DNA from: Bryoerythrophyllum caledonicum
Taxonomy: Eukaryota; Streptophyta; Bryopsida; Pottiales; Pottiaceae
Length of the DNA: 64,000 bases
Assembly (NCBI GenBank): GCA_963971425.1
Contig: OZ020518.1
Location: 2,864,263-2,928,262, forward strand
Reading direction: 5' to 3'
Shown here: in pieces, positions 33,995 to 44,811 of the stretch
How positions within the stretch are numbered: position 1 is the first letter of the stretch
Layout of the letters: every line of letters begins with the position of its first letter
The notes under the pieces: model-generated
Databases searched by the model: none
What the model was told of the DNA's origin: nothing
Seen by the model: only the letters and a program-made list of their open reading frames with translations
Translations under genes and position numbers: made by a program

Positions 33995-34154
33995 CACTAC
34001 AACAAACCCTATCGTTTTTCATTTACTATTTTGAGGATTTTCTAAGCAAGGGAGTTAGATAGGTCATGAAGGACAAACACGTAAATGCTTCTCCGATTTT
34101 CAGTGAGCCAAGAGCGACACTTTAGAATGAAAAAAGATAGGGTTCCTTGTAGTG
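33995..34154 (+). mobile_element. Miniature CACTA (En/Spm) element
   Basis: A 160-bp element with inverted ends CACTACAACAAACCCTATC and (complement) CACTACAAGGAACCCTATC, flanked by the 3-bp target duplication ATC at 33992-33994 and 34155-34157. CACTA termini with a 3-bp duplication define the superfamily. Confidence 0.88.
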
Positions 34155-34330
34155 ATCAGCTAGACATGACTTTCAACTCATGGTGCATTGTAGGTTTATT
34201 TGTTTTCAACTAACATAACATTTGCTGGAGTTACAAAGTTACAAAGCCAATATGTAAATGCATTGTCGGTACTTCGACAAAGTCTTCAAACGGAGAGTAA
34301 AAAATTTGCAACTTTGACCATTTGAAGCCG

Positions 34331-34607
34331 GGCCAGGGAGAATTGACCCCCTCGCTCGTCCTTATCCAAGGTGGGCCCCGTCTTTATTGCATGGGGTCCT
34401 TTTTTGGCCCTCTTATTTTGGGGGGTCCAAAAGCTTTTTTTGGATTTCTTTTGATAAATCTGGGGCCTATGGCTATTGTTTACCTTGAAGGACCCTCTCT
34501 TGCTATAAATAAGGCCCCATCCAAAAACAAAATAAAGGCCAGGTTTGGCCCCACCACCTTGTGGCCCCCTCGAGTAAGGACGAACGAGGGGTCAATTCTC
34601 CTAGGCC
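34331..34607 (+). mobile_element. Miniature MULE related to the 6.3-kb MULE
   Basis: A 277-bp element with ends GGCCAGGGAGAATTGACCCC and (complement) GGCCTAGGAGAATTGACCCC. It is flanked by a 9-bp target duplication with one mismatch (TTGAAGCCG and TTGAAACCG). The AATTGACCCC terminus is shared with the large MULE. No coding capacity. Confidence 0.85.
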
Positions 34608-35750
34608 TTGAAACCGGAACATGTTTCCGGAGGAGATCCTTGGTATTTTTGTTATGAGGAATATGAACCTTAATGAAACAACATAACCATACAAAACTAT
34701 AATTAAGGTATGTGGTGAGGTTACCATTAGATGGACTCCATCCAACAAAGTAGTGTCAACTTTAAAGGGGTGTTAATTATGAGTTAAATAGAATCTTTTG
34801 TGACGTTTCTAAATTCTAGCAAGCATGCAGTTCAGCTATAGGTTATATTTTGAGCTTTCCAAAAATATATAGTACGTATCGACATCGTTTGTAAAGAATC
34901 TACTATAAATTTTCAACCCAATTTTTTCACCTAAATTTTTAATTTAAACTTTTTAAATAATTTTAAACATGAACTTTCACCTGAATTGTTTAATTGAAAT
35001 TTTTCTGTGTCTGTGTTGGAGTTTTTTTTGTAATGAGCATTTTGGCCATTTTCTTGATGTCTTTTTCACCCAACATGTGTCCTCTTCTAGGCTCCATGAC
35101 TAAAGAAAGTCTTAAAAAATAAGGACCCAAAAGAAGTAAAGATTGACTTGGGATTTGCCAAATAATTTGGGTCAAAGCCTCTCAAGTGGGCCCTTGGGCT
35201 TTCACACTTCAAGGACCCAAAGTCCACAAATTGTATATCGTCTCCAACTCCAATACTTGATCTCTTGGCATAGTTTTGTCTTCAACGTAGTCCGGTCCTT
35301 CGTCCAAGTGTGAATCGCCCCTCAGGTACTGTAGTAACCTTGCTTCAAGCACATTACAACCCAAAAAATAAAAAGGGCATCTCCCACACAAAAATTAAGG
35401 CACCAACTTTGCATATTGTCTGCTGCAACTTGAAAGAATCCGAAGCATCACTACACGAAATATGGTATTTAGTATTAACCACACTAATTTGTTTACGAAT
35501 GCAATAAGTTTTTACCTCTCATGAATATTTTCACCAACTATGTTTACAATGATCCACCTCCTTAAGCAGTGTAGAAAGATGTGCTCCCAGTAAAAAGAAA
35601 AATTCAAAAGTAAAAAATCATAGCATTTTCAAACCAATTAGTCTAATTACACTAATGACCATCTTTAGTGTAGCCTGTTTGCACACATATGTTTGTCCAC
35701 ATTCAACTCATACCCGCCTCACAAACTGACGAGCCACCACCATATGCATT
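34608..35750. other. No gene recognised
   Basis: AT-rich DNA with only short open frames. I see no element termini or exons here. Confidence 0.5.
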
Positions 35751-35752
35751 GA

Positions 35753-36083
35753 GCACATGAGTGCGGATGGGGTGTCGTTGGGCCCCAAGGAGACGCGGTG
35801 GGCCCCACCAAAGAAAAAGTAAAATTGGAATGTGATTGAAAAAAATAAATCATCAGCCGGTGGGAACGCGCCGGGAACAGTCTTGGAGCGAGATTGGAAC
35901 GCACATGGGGCTCACTTGGAACTCATTGGGAACACATGAGGTGAATTTGAAGGGGTAAACAAATGGTTCGCAACCCTCCTCCCATGTTTCGTCGGGGCAA
36001 GCACATAGAGGCTAGTCAGGCCCAACCCGGGCCCTACGCTCACGGGTTGGGACCCAACGGAGGCCCCATTCGCACTCATGTGC
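35753..36083. mobile_element. Probable MITE with GCACATGAGTGCG termini
   Basis: A 331-bp GC-rich segment with inverted ends GCACATGAGTGCGGATGGGG and (complement) GCACATGAGTGCGAATGGGG, one mismatch in 20. No target duplication was identified. Confidence 0.55.
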
Positions 36084-36242
36084 GTAGGGCAATAGTGGGG
36101 GGGGGATGGCTGTCAAACGGTGTTTGGAGGTGAACTCGACGTGGGTCAGTTCAGCACATCAGGGAGGTTCAGCCAAATCCGCACCCGTCCTAGACCAAAC
36201 CAGCATCGCATGCGCACCCTGGTATCATGTGAACCAAGTTTT

Positions 36243-36610
36243 GAGAGCAGCTCCACCGCGGGCCCCCATCCCGGCAGACCTGCCCGGTTTGAGGGGTCTG
36301 GGTGGCATGGCCCCTCCACCGCGGGCTCGGGTTACTGAAGGCCTCCAAATATTTTAGCGGTTTTATAAAGAGCAACGGGATAATTGGGTGTTATGGCGGC
36401 CTCCTCGAAAACTTTACTGGGCGCGACCTTCAATGAGGATCTTCCACATGGGGCTTTTGCAATGGCTGCGGCAGTGTTTACAGGGTTTAGGAAAATTTTC
36501 CCAGTTTTGCGGTGCATGATTGCACCAACTGCGTCATCCCGGGCTCGCATTCCAGGTTCTTTTGGCGGCCATATTACCCCGGTTTCCAGGCCCCCGAGTG
36601 GAGATGCTCT
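36243..36610. mobile_element. Probable hAT-like MITE (GAGCATCTCCA termini)
   Basis: Inverted ends AGAGCAGCTCCACCGCGGG and (complement) AGAGCATCTCCACTCGGGG bound about 370 bp of GC-rich DNA. Termini of the type GAGCATCTCCA are common in plant hAT MITEs. No clear 8-bp duplication was found. Confidence 0.5.
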
Positions 36611-36719
36611 GGTACGGTAGGGGTCAAATTTCACGTAAAAGCTGGGATTCCGTAGTTGGTGAGTACAACTTGTTCGGTATCCGAGGTTCCGAAAGTGAAG
36701 CGTCTTTTTGTTGAAAGGC

Positions 36720-37111
36720 CAGGCTAGTTCTTCTTCTCCAACCATTGAGGTAATTGTTGGCCACTTGGAGCTTTGTGTACAGGTTGAGCAAAGTCTGTGT
36801 CGCCAACTGAATTTGTTGACTGAATTTCGACATCAGAAGCTCTAGAATTGCTTTCGTACAAGTTTTTTCGTTTGAGAAACATGTAAAAAGCTTGACTTGC
36901 AGGTACCGAGTTCGGTGTGTCGGTAGCTCACTGGTAGTTTCGGTGGCTTGGTCTTGAACTGCGAGAGTTTCTCTTTGTCACTGGAGCCTATAATTGTTGC
37001 GGGCACGTCCTCATCAATTATACCGACAAGCTTATTCTTCTCATAACCAGGGCCAGCTTGCACATTACCATCCATTAACCAGGCCTCAAGAAGTCTATTT
37101 TCTCTAAACAC
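36720..37111 (-). pseudogene. Two-exon C-terminal gene fragment, unrecognised
   Basis: The minus strand holds a convincing exon (about 36952-37105) encoding AWLMDGNVQAGPGYEKNK and ending KTKPPKLP at a strong donor (CCA/GTGAGC). A second exon (about 36740-36841) contains SDVEIQSTNSVGDTDFAQ and ends WLEKKN before a stop, though the phase across the junction is not clean. I do not recognise the family. Upstream exons are absent: 50 bp further on begins the alpha2-delta-like gene on the opposite strand. It is probably a truncated gene copy, but could be the 3' end of a longer gene whose upstream exons lie far to the right. Confidence 0.45.
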
Positions 37112-37159
37112 ATTATGCTTGAGTAAACTCTCTGTCTTTGTTTGCAGAAATCGTCAACG

Positions 37160-40100
37160 ATGGGAGAGATGGCTGCCAACAAAATAGGAATCCTGTGTGC
37201 GATGCTTTCGATGCTGCTAGTGAAGCCGGTAATCTGCGGCACGTATGCACAGGATTTCATCGCCTTGAAGATATCGGAGATGGACACGCTTGTCAAGAAA
37301 GCATCAGAAAATGATGCAAACATGTGTCGTAAGCTTGAAGCACACTCTTGTCATTCCTACCTTTTCTCAAGTTCATGTATATTCTACATGAATTGTGTCG
37401 TATTTGCGCATGGTAAGGTTGAGATATTGAAATGACTTCCAAATGCAAAGGTGTTAGTTGAAGAATCTCCAATTTAAAGGTGTAAGGTGCTTGCTTGTAA
37501 GTGTTCTACAATGTAAAATACGTGCATGTATATAAGATTAGGGGTTAACTTTGATGTGTAGCGTTGCTGGGGACGTGCGACTCCACTCTTAAGGCGTGCA
37601 GCAGAGAGGCTTGCAAGCCTTCTTTGGAGGAGGTTGTGGGAACAGCAATGTCTCCGGCGTTTAATTTCATCCGGGTTGCAAACAACACCGACTGTCCGGG
37701 AGAAGACTCTTCCAACAACACGTGCCATTATATGATGTTCAACTTCAACCAGAGCTATGTGATGTACGTGAACATCAACTCTAGTTCTTTTCTAGTTTGC
37801 TCGTGATGATTTATTTGATTTTTCTTCCTCGCTTTCGCAGACCAGCGCAGTTTTCCGACACTGACAATATTGCAACGGCGGCCCAAATGTGTGCCCAGCA
37901 GAAGCTGGATCCTGTGTTTAAAACAATGTCCACTCCCGAGGGATTCACTCGGGTGTACTTTGGGACGGCCACGGGAACGTACAGGGTGTTTCCCGGCTTG
38001 GTATTCCCCATTCTCTCATCCATTTCTTCCATGTCACATGCCCATGCTAACAAACGGTTTCATCTGGTGTGTAGGATGAAGCGAATTGCCGAGGTTATGA
38101 GACGCGAATTCGCGGCTGGCATGTCCCATCGAATGCTCTCGGGAAAACTGCTTCGTCGGCGCCATGGCTCTCACAAAAGTCGTCTTTGTTGGAATCAGGT
38201 ACACTGCGTCGACAACCGTGCCCAAGGCAGTCATGGTCATCATAGACATTGGAAAGTCCATGATGAACAAGGACAAATTTGGCGGAGAAGTCTTCCTGGA
38301 GACCGCAAAAACGGCAGCGTGGGAGTTGCTACTCTCCTTGGCACCCCAAGATTTCGTCAACATCATAGCATTCAACTCTGTCACCGCTGCTCAGTTTGTG
38401 TCAGCGCCGGTATATGATCGCCTCCACTTTCCAGGACAGCTTTGAAATTTCAAGGTCGTGAAATTAGAGTAACACTCTCGTGGTTTGGCAAAGAATTTTA
38501 ATGCCAATGTGAAGATCAATTATGTGAAGAGTCCCATGGTTTGGCATGTTCCTACTAATAATGCTGACGCGACGATGGTTATCACCACTTGTTCGGGTTT
38601 TATGGGGAGCTCTGGAAGTCATGTAACAATGGAGCACTTGTCTTCTGCTTTGGCAGGTAATGGTGCAAGATCACCACAGCAATGACCATCGATTTCCTGA
38701 GTACGTGGAGTTGAAGGCCAAGCTGGATGAGGTGGAAGCTGACCCGGTCCGCTTTGAAGCGTCCAACATCACCTCCGCTATCGACATAGCCTTGCAGAAT
38801 TTTGACCGCATCAACCGTTTGGATATTCTCAAGGTGAGAAAACTTCTATGGCCATATTTGATAATACATCCACAAGTTTGGCGACACCGCCACTTTTGAT
38901 GGGAAATTCTCTTGGTTTGTAAACCCTAAAACTAGTTCAAACATTTTAAAATTTTTACATGGCAATCTAGAAAGTTTTGGGGAAAAAAAGTGCCAATGAT
39001 GCATTAGTTGCAAATATAACCTTTTATGGATGTCCCATAGGCGATAATTGTGCTCACGGATGGAGCATTTGCGGAAGCGAATGTGAGTCTCCCCACCGCC
39101 GCCATGGTTGATGCTAAGACAAAGCTCTTTGTGTACGCCATCTCTCCCGAGTCCCGGGAGCTGACAGCATCGTTCACTGGCCAGCTGCGCACAGTTGGGG
39201 GCTCCTTCATCAACATCTACCGGGACGTGAAGAACCCATTGTACGCCATGGAGTCGTTCTTCTCCTTCACGGCAATGCTGCACCAAAGGCTGATGCACCC
39301 ATTGGCCGACTTCACATACAAGCTCGAAGAATTTTCTCGCTTCAATAAAACAATTCTTGTAGCGAGCAAACCAGGTGAAATAACAGTTAAATTTGTTTAT
39401 TATCATTTTTAAAAAATCTAATGTATAACTAAATTTTTTGCCAAACTTTAACCCAAATGCAGATTTAATGGTTAGGATTTGAACCACCAACCTTTGCAGA
39501 GTATTTCATAGTATATATTCAAGGTTACGTTTGTCATGTGGTTTTTCTTAATATAATTTTAAAAAAGCTTATAAAACTTTACATTAGAAAACTTGAAATG
39601 GTACAAAATTCCAAAGAAAGGTTTTCTTTTTCTTTTTCTTCCTTTTTCTTTGATTTTTACTATCGAATGGAAAATTGATATTTATTAATGATCCTTTAAT
39701 TTTGTGGTCACTGAGAGTGTTGTGAATCTGTGTCGTGCTCCGTTTGCAGCGTTTCGAGCGGACGGGAGTCTGATCGGGGTCGCCGGCATCTCGATCTACC
39801 TCCTAATGGTGGAGAACAGCATCGAGGAAATCAAGGCCATTGTGAGGGAGCAGCAAGCTGGCCGGCACTTTGATGCAAGATCCATGGTCACTCTTGGTCC
39901 CGCAAATTGCACCATTCAGGTAAACATCTTGTAATTTAATGAACATCCTGTTTGTTCTATGTGCCGTTCTGGTGGTACAATACTAGACACAAGTCGTGCA
40001 CGCATTTCTCATACCATTAGGCTTTGCTGAGGAGATACACCATGACATGTTTAGAAGTGGACGGTAATGGAAAAGTGGGTAATAATGGGCTGACCTACCG

Positions 40101-41191
40101 TATACCAAATAACGGCAATTTATACGAGTTAGTCGCTAGTTGGTGGTTTCATACCATCTTTTCAGTAGTGTTAAAGGTAGAGGCACCCAATTCCGATCAC
40201 TTAAGCCGATTGGGGACTCAAATGACATTGTATGTCGAAAATATTTATGTAGAAAGATGCGGAATTAGGAATGAAACTCAACAAATCTTTTTTCAAATTT
40301 AATCACAAAGATTTGGAATTGATATAGAATTTAGAAGCCCAAAAACCACCGGAGCCCAGAATCAAATTACAGAGTAGGTGAGATTTGGTGCCCTCCTTCA
40401 CGCAGTGTTAATAAGTGAGAGTGAGTAAAAGAGAGAAGACATGCCATGGATAACCAACTCATGGAGGGTACCCAATGTCGATTGCCTTGTTCGACTTTCA
40501 AGGCAAGGCCACCAATGAGAGCTCAATTGAGATGGAGCAACCCAAAATTGCCCACTTCAGGACCCAATGCCGAGAATGACTGGTGTTTTCAAATTTTGAG
40601 TTATCAGTTTTGGGTCGCTTCATGCATTTGCCATTTTTATGCACCGTGCCATGCATACTCTTCTTATCAGAATTGTGTGGCCGATCGGAATTGGGTGCCT
40701 CTACGTTAAACACGTGTGTCCACTAATGTTTGTAATATGCTGCTGAAGATTTGAAGGGGGCGGTACGTAAGAAAATAGCCAAGACAACAGGTGTAGCCTT
40801 GTGCGCATGTGAGAGTGTGTCATGGTGTCTGTTGTTGATCATGGTTTTTTTGATGGCTTTGCAGGTGGAGCCAAAATCAGTGTATGTGTGCGGACGCAAC
40901 ACTACATTGCCCCCGAATCGCGGCTTCTGCGTTGCCCGGGATTTTGGCACCTCCATTCAAAACCGGAGCTGCCTGCATCCAACGTGTGCACTGAAGCCAC
41001 CAACAGAGCCTCCTAACCTTGCTCTCATTAGTAGTGTATCAGTTGCAGCTGGAATAGCTTTAGTAGCGGCAGCAACTGTATTTGTTATATTTATACGCCG
41101 TGGGTGCCGTAGGCGGAATGACAATCAACAAGAGGAACGTAAAACTTACAATTTTAGTGGGTCATCGTCCTCCTCAATAGAAGAGGAGTAG
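37160..41191 (+). CDS. Cache/VWA single-pass membrane protein, calcium-channel alpha2-delta-like
   Basis: Eight exons: 37160-37328, 37562-37763, 37841-38000, 38075-38409, 38657-38833, 39041-39374, 39750-39919 and 40865-41191, about 620 residues. An N-terminal signal peptide (MGEMAANKIGILCAMLSM) precedes a Cys-rich extracellular part. A dCache-type segment follows (STPEGFTRVYFGTATGTYRV, then ETRIRGWHV). A VWA domain begins AVMVIIDIGKSMM, where the canonical MIDAS DxSxS reads DIGKS, and continues to IIVLTDGAF. A second Cache-like strand pair (DGSLIGVAGISIYLL), one transmembrane helix (SVSVAAGIALVAAATVFVIF) and a short basic, then Ser/Glu-rich tail complete it. Animal alpha2-delta subunits traffic calcium channels; a plant role is unknown. 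Within exon 4 the frame changes between GWHV (38123) and the VWA start (38164) without a canonical intron, so this may be a frameshift, an assembly error or a decayed gene. A CAG acceptor just before the start suggests a 5' UTR intron. Confidence 0.72.
40175..40706 (+). mobile_element. MITE with AGGTAGAGGCACC termini, copy 1 (inside an intron)
   Basis: A 532-bp element in the last intron of the alpha2-delta-like gene. The ends are AGGTAGAGGCACCCAATTCC and the near complement; it is flanked by TAA on both sides. Related to 44269-44811 and 62569-63113. Confidence 0.8.
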
Positions 41192-41407
41192 AACTCAATC
41201 TCAGACAAGGGGCAAGGGCCGGCGTGAATAAAGTGTGTGTTCATTCTTTGGCGCCGAATGGGGGCCACACATAGTGCTTAATCCCACATCTAGTTTTGAG
41301 GATAACCTTAAAATTTGAAGCTTGTTGCTTTTCAAAATGAAAGCATTGTTTAGATTTTGAATTTTTCAATGAGAGTTGTTTTTCTTCTTGAAATATATTT
41401 TCTTTCT

Positions 41408-42082
41408 GAGCCCCTAAAGTTACTTGAATACTCACACCAAAAACACTTCAAACCTATTGGTTCTAGTGCAATGAGGAAGGAAGGAAATAAAACATTGTAA
41501 TTCTAGTTTTGATTGTAGGATCTCATTTAACTCTTCATAAATAACATACTCACAAAATTCCATCAACTTTGACTGCAAAGATTGAAAGATTATAGTGTTT
41601 GATGTGGGAAAAAGGGTTCATTTTCATCCCTGCATAGAGTGGATTAGTAGACTTTGACTTCACTTGGTGTCAAATTTTTGCACTATACAAGGTCTAAATT
41701 TTATATCATCATGTTGATCATGATATTAACTCCTTGTACACCAGTTTTAAGAGGTGGAGAGGGGGGGTCCCGTATTGAAAACAATTGTGCAAGGAGTGGG
41801 AGGTTCAAAAAGTGCCAATTCTCGTTTTATTTTTTTTTAAAACAAAATATGTTTTAGAATGGTAATCCAAGCGGTCAATCAGAAGTTTTACACCACGTCT
41901 TGTAATAGAAAAGGTAAAATGTGAATTTCATGAAGATCTCAAAGTTTGAATTGGAAAGGAAGAAGATTTTTTGGTTCCTTGCCCGACAATGCCTCAAGAA
42001 TTGCAAATATAATTTGCAACCATGAGAACATGCTCGAGATTTGCAAAAGCCCACCTCGGAACTTTTTTCATTTAGGGGTTAA
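41408..42082 (+). mobile_element. TTAA-type element, copy 3
   Basis: Starts AGCCCCTAAAGTTAC, ends CATTTAGGGGTTAA, and follows the 31393-32320 copy through most of its length with internal loss. No ORF. Confidence 0.6.
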
Positions 42083-43282
42083 GGACCCATGTCGACCCAA
42101 CGACCCCTCGGATCACTATGACGTTCAAGTCAAATTGCATCTATTTGAAAATCACAATATAATTTTTTTTTTGGTTGAAAGATGGAGTATTTGCGACCAC
42201 AAGGTGCTCTTTCACCTTGTTTTGCTGTCAAGGCCAATTCTTTGCTGGTGAACAAAAGCAAGGAGACGGTGCAAAGAGTGCCCCACGAAAACAAACTTGG
42301 AAGGCCCACCTCAAATATAGGTGAGCAAGTTAATAAGTTCGTTGAAGAGGTCCTGTATTGTTTGTTCACCTTGGTGTCATTCTCTCTCGTCATGGACGAC
42401 AAAAAAGAGAAGGAACACGTGTGAGTGGTGATGGTGGTCGGGCTGTCATTGTTGCGCCTGCGAGCGACAAGCCAGCGCAGAGTTTGATGTCGGGAGGGAA
42501 GCTTGTGATCCAAGCCTTTGCACATCATCTCCATGGCATGACTCAAATGTTTTTACACCACCTCCTTCTCCTGGTCGTCTCATGTTCACCCACCTCCATC
42601 AAATATTATCGTTACCCGACTCCGTACATAATTAATTCACAAAGGAGAATGCCCAAAAAAATTCAAGAGATTTGTCTAGGTGATGCCCGTACAATACCAA
42701 GGGTATATCCGTGTAATGCCTAGGTGATACCCATTGTGTTCAAACCTCTATGATTGGCAAGGAGGTGCTGAAACTGATCGATGCATACGGTATGCTTGTT
42801 ACATGAATGGATACTACCGGTAATAAAGACTCTCTATTTCAAAATAGTGTGAGTTCTATACAGTGCGACTTTGCCAATATGGCATGAAAATATTTTATAT
42901 TGAACTTAACCAATTCACATTTATATTCAATTTGCAAAATAACTTGCTTGTACCGTATGTTTGGTTCTTTTAAAAATAAACTAAGTGAAAATTGTTAGCT
43001 TGCATCCCACAACAAAATATCATTACACATAATAGGAAAGTGCGTTAGACATGAAAACATTAAGTTATCGTGTGAAAAATGTCATGGCTTGAATTTTTGA
43101 TGTATTCATCTACCATATTGACATTGCAAAGGCAAGTATTTGTGTTTCACACACCAATTTGATTGAACATCAAGTGGCCGTTGCATGTGAATTTATGTCT
43201 TCTTTGCGTGTTGTCCTGTGTTGCATGATCATTATTATACTCCTCGTGGAATTTCATGCTGTTAATACACTCAAAATCATTA
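42083..43282. other. No recognised gene; one candidate ORF
   Basis: An 80-codon plus-strand frame (42182-42424, MEYLRPQGALSPCFAVK) overlaps a 138-codon minus-strand frame. Neither shows a domain I recognise. The rest is AT-rich. Confidence 0.35.
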
Positions 43283-43848
43283 GGGCCGCTTCACACTATG
43301 CCCAAGTCGAGAGGCCGACCGTCAAAATGAGTGGCCAAACTATGGCGAGAGGCCAAACTTTTTTGCCAAAAAAATACATTAAATAATATAGATTGAAGGT
43401 TTGGCCGGTCGTGGTGTGAAGCCCCAAAGGCCAAGTCCAAAGTCCAAACCCCATATCATTACGCCAAAAAAAATCAGCCCAAATAAATCAGCCAATCAAA
43501 ATCAGCCAAAAAAATCAGCCCAAAAAAAATCAGCCAAAAAAATCAGCCCAAAAATTTGGTCTCTTTCATCTAACGGTCTAGATCTTGTCACTTTTTGATT
43601 ATTTTAATTAAAAAAATCGACAGACTCTCAATTGTAGTTTGGGTCGAGCAAAATGGGCGACCCAAGTTTTGCTTGAGAGGCCGTCGCTTTGGCGCCAAAA
43701 CTACCCAAAAGTGTTGCGATGTAGGACGATGGCCTTTGGAGTTTGGGCACAAGTGTGAAGGCCCAAAGTCCGGACTTTGGCCATTCTAGCAATCTCATTG
43801 GTGGAAATTGACGGCCTCTCGACTTGGCCACCAAGTGTGAAGCGGCCC
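43283..43848. mobile_element. PIF/Harbinger (Tourist-like) MITE
   Basis: A 566-bp element with inverted ends GGGCCGCTTCACAC and the target duplication TTA on both sides (43280-43282 and 43849-43851). The inverted repeat continues inward through AAGTCGAGAGGCC. The interior has A-rich short repeats (AAATCAGCC, about six times). No transposase. Confidence 0.87.
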
Positions 43849-44268
43849 TTAGACTCCTTTATTTCAATCCATGAAATGAGTATGTGACAAGTTGGTGATG
43901 ATCCCTAGTGTTGTAAAAAAGTGGGCACATCCACACTGTTCAGAAATCACGGTATTTTTAACGACATGTGAGAGTCTTTTACAAAAATCAAAGACACCTA
44001 GAAAAAGGACTTAAGGGGTAGTGACTCTTGAAAGGACCTTTTTCATCTTAAATAGAAATTTTTGTTTAATAGATTTTAGATTCATAAGTAATTCAAAAAG
44101 TAGAAGTAAACACTACAATACATTACAATTTCGTGAGTCTTGAGTGTGTAAGTCACCCATGCAAATTTGAGTGATTAAAACTCAAATAGAGATATATTTG
44201 TCAAAACTACTATTTTAGTCAAATTCACAATATGTATTCAATAACAACTAAGTTCTTTAAGTCAACTA

Positions 44269-44811
44269 AGGTAGAGGCACCGAATTCTCATTGGCCACCC
44301 AATTCCAATCAATAGTGTATGCATGGCATGGTGTATGAAAATGGCAAATGCTTGAAATGGTGCATGAAGTGACCCAAAACCAATAACTCAAAATTAAAAA
44401 CACCAGTCATTATCGACATTGGGTCACGAAGTATACAATTTTGGGTTCTCCACCTCAATTGAGCTCTCATTGGTGGCCTTGCCTCGAAAGTCGAACAAGG
44501 CCAATCGGCATTGGGTACCCTCCATGAGTTGGTTATCCATGGCATGTCTTCTCTCTTTTACTCACTCTCACTTATTAACACTGGGTGAAGGAGGGCACCA
44601 AATGTCACCTACTCTACAGTTTGATTATGGGCTCTAGTGGTTTTAGGGCTTCTAAATTCAGTATCAATTCCAAATCTTTGAGAATAAATTTGAAAAAATA
44701 TTTGTTAAGTTTCATTCCTAATTCCGCATCTTTCTACATACATGTCTTTGACATACAATGTCATTTGAGTCCACAACTGGTTTAAATGATTGGAATTGGG
44801 TGCCTCTACTT
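44269..44811 (-). mobile_element. MITE with AGGTAGAGGCACC termini, copy 2
   Basis: A 543-bp element, inverted relative to copies 1 and 3, with the dinucleotide TA directly outside both ends. Shares GAGCTCTCATTGGTGGCC and the termini with the other copies. Confidence 0.78.

Noticed and set aside
36106-36745. Several overlapping ORFs in GC-rich DNA
   Set aside because: They coincide with inverted-repeat elements and show no domain.
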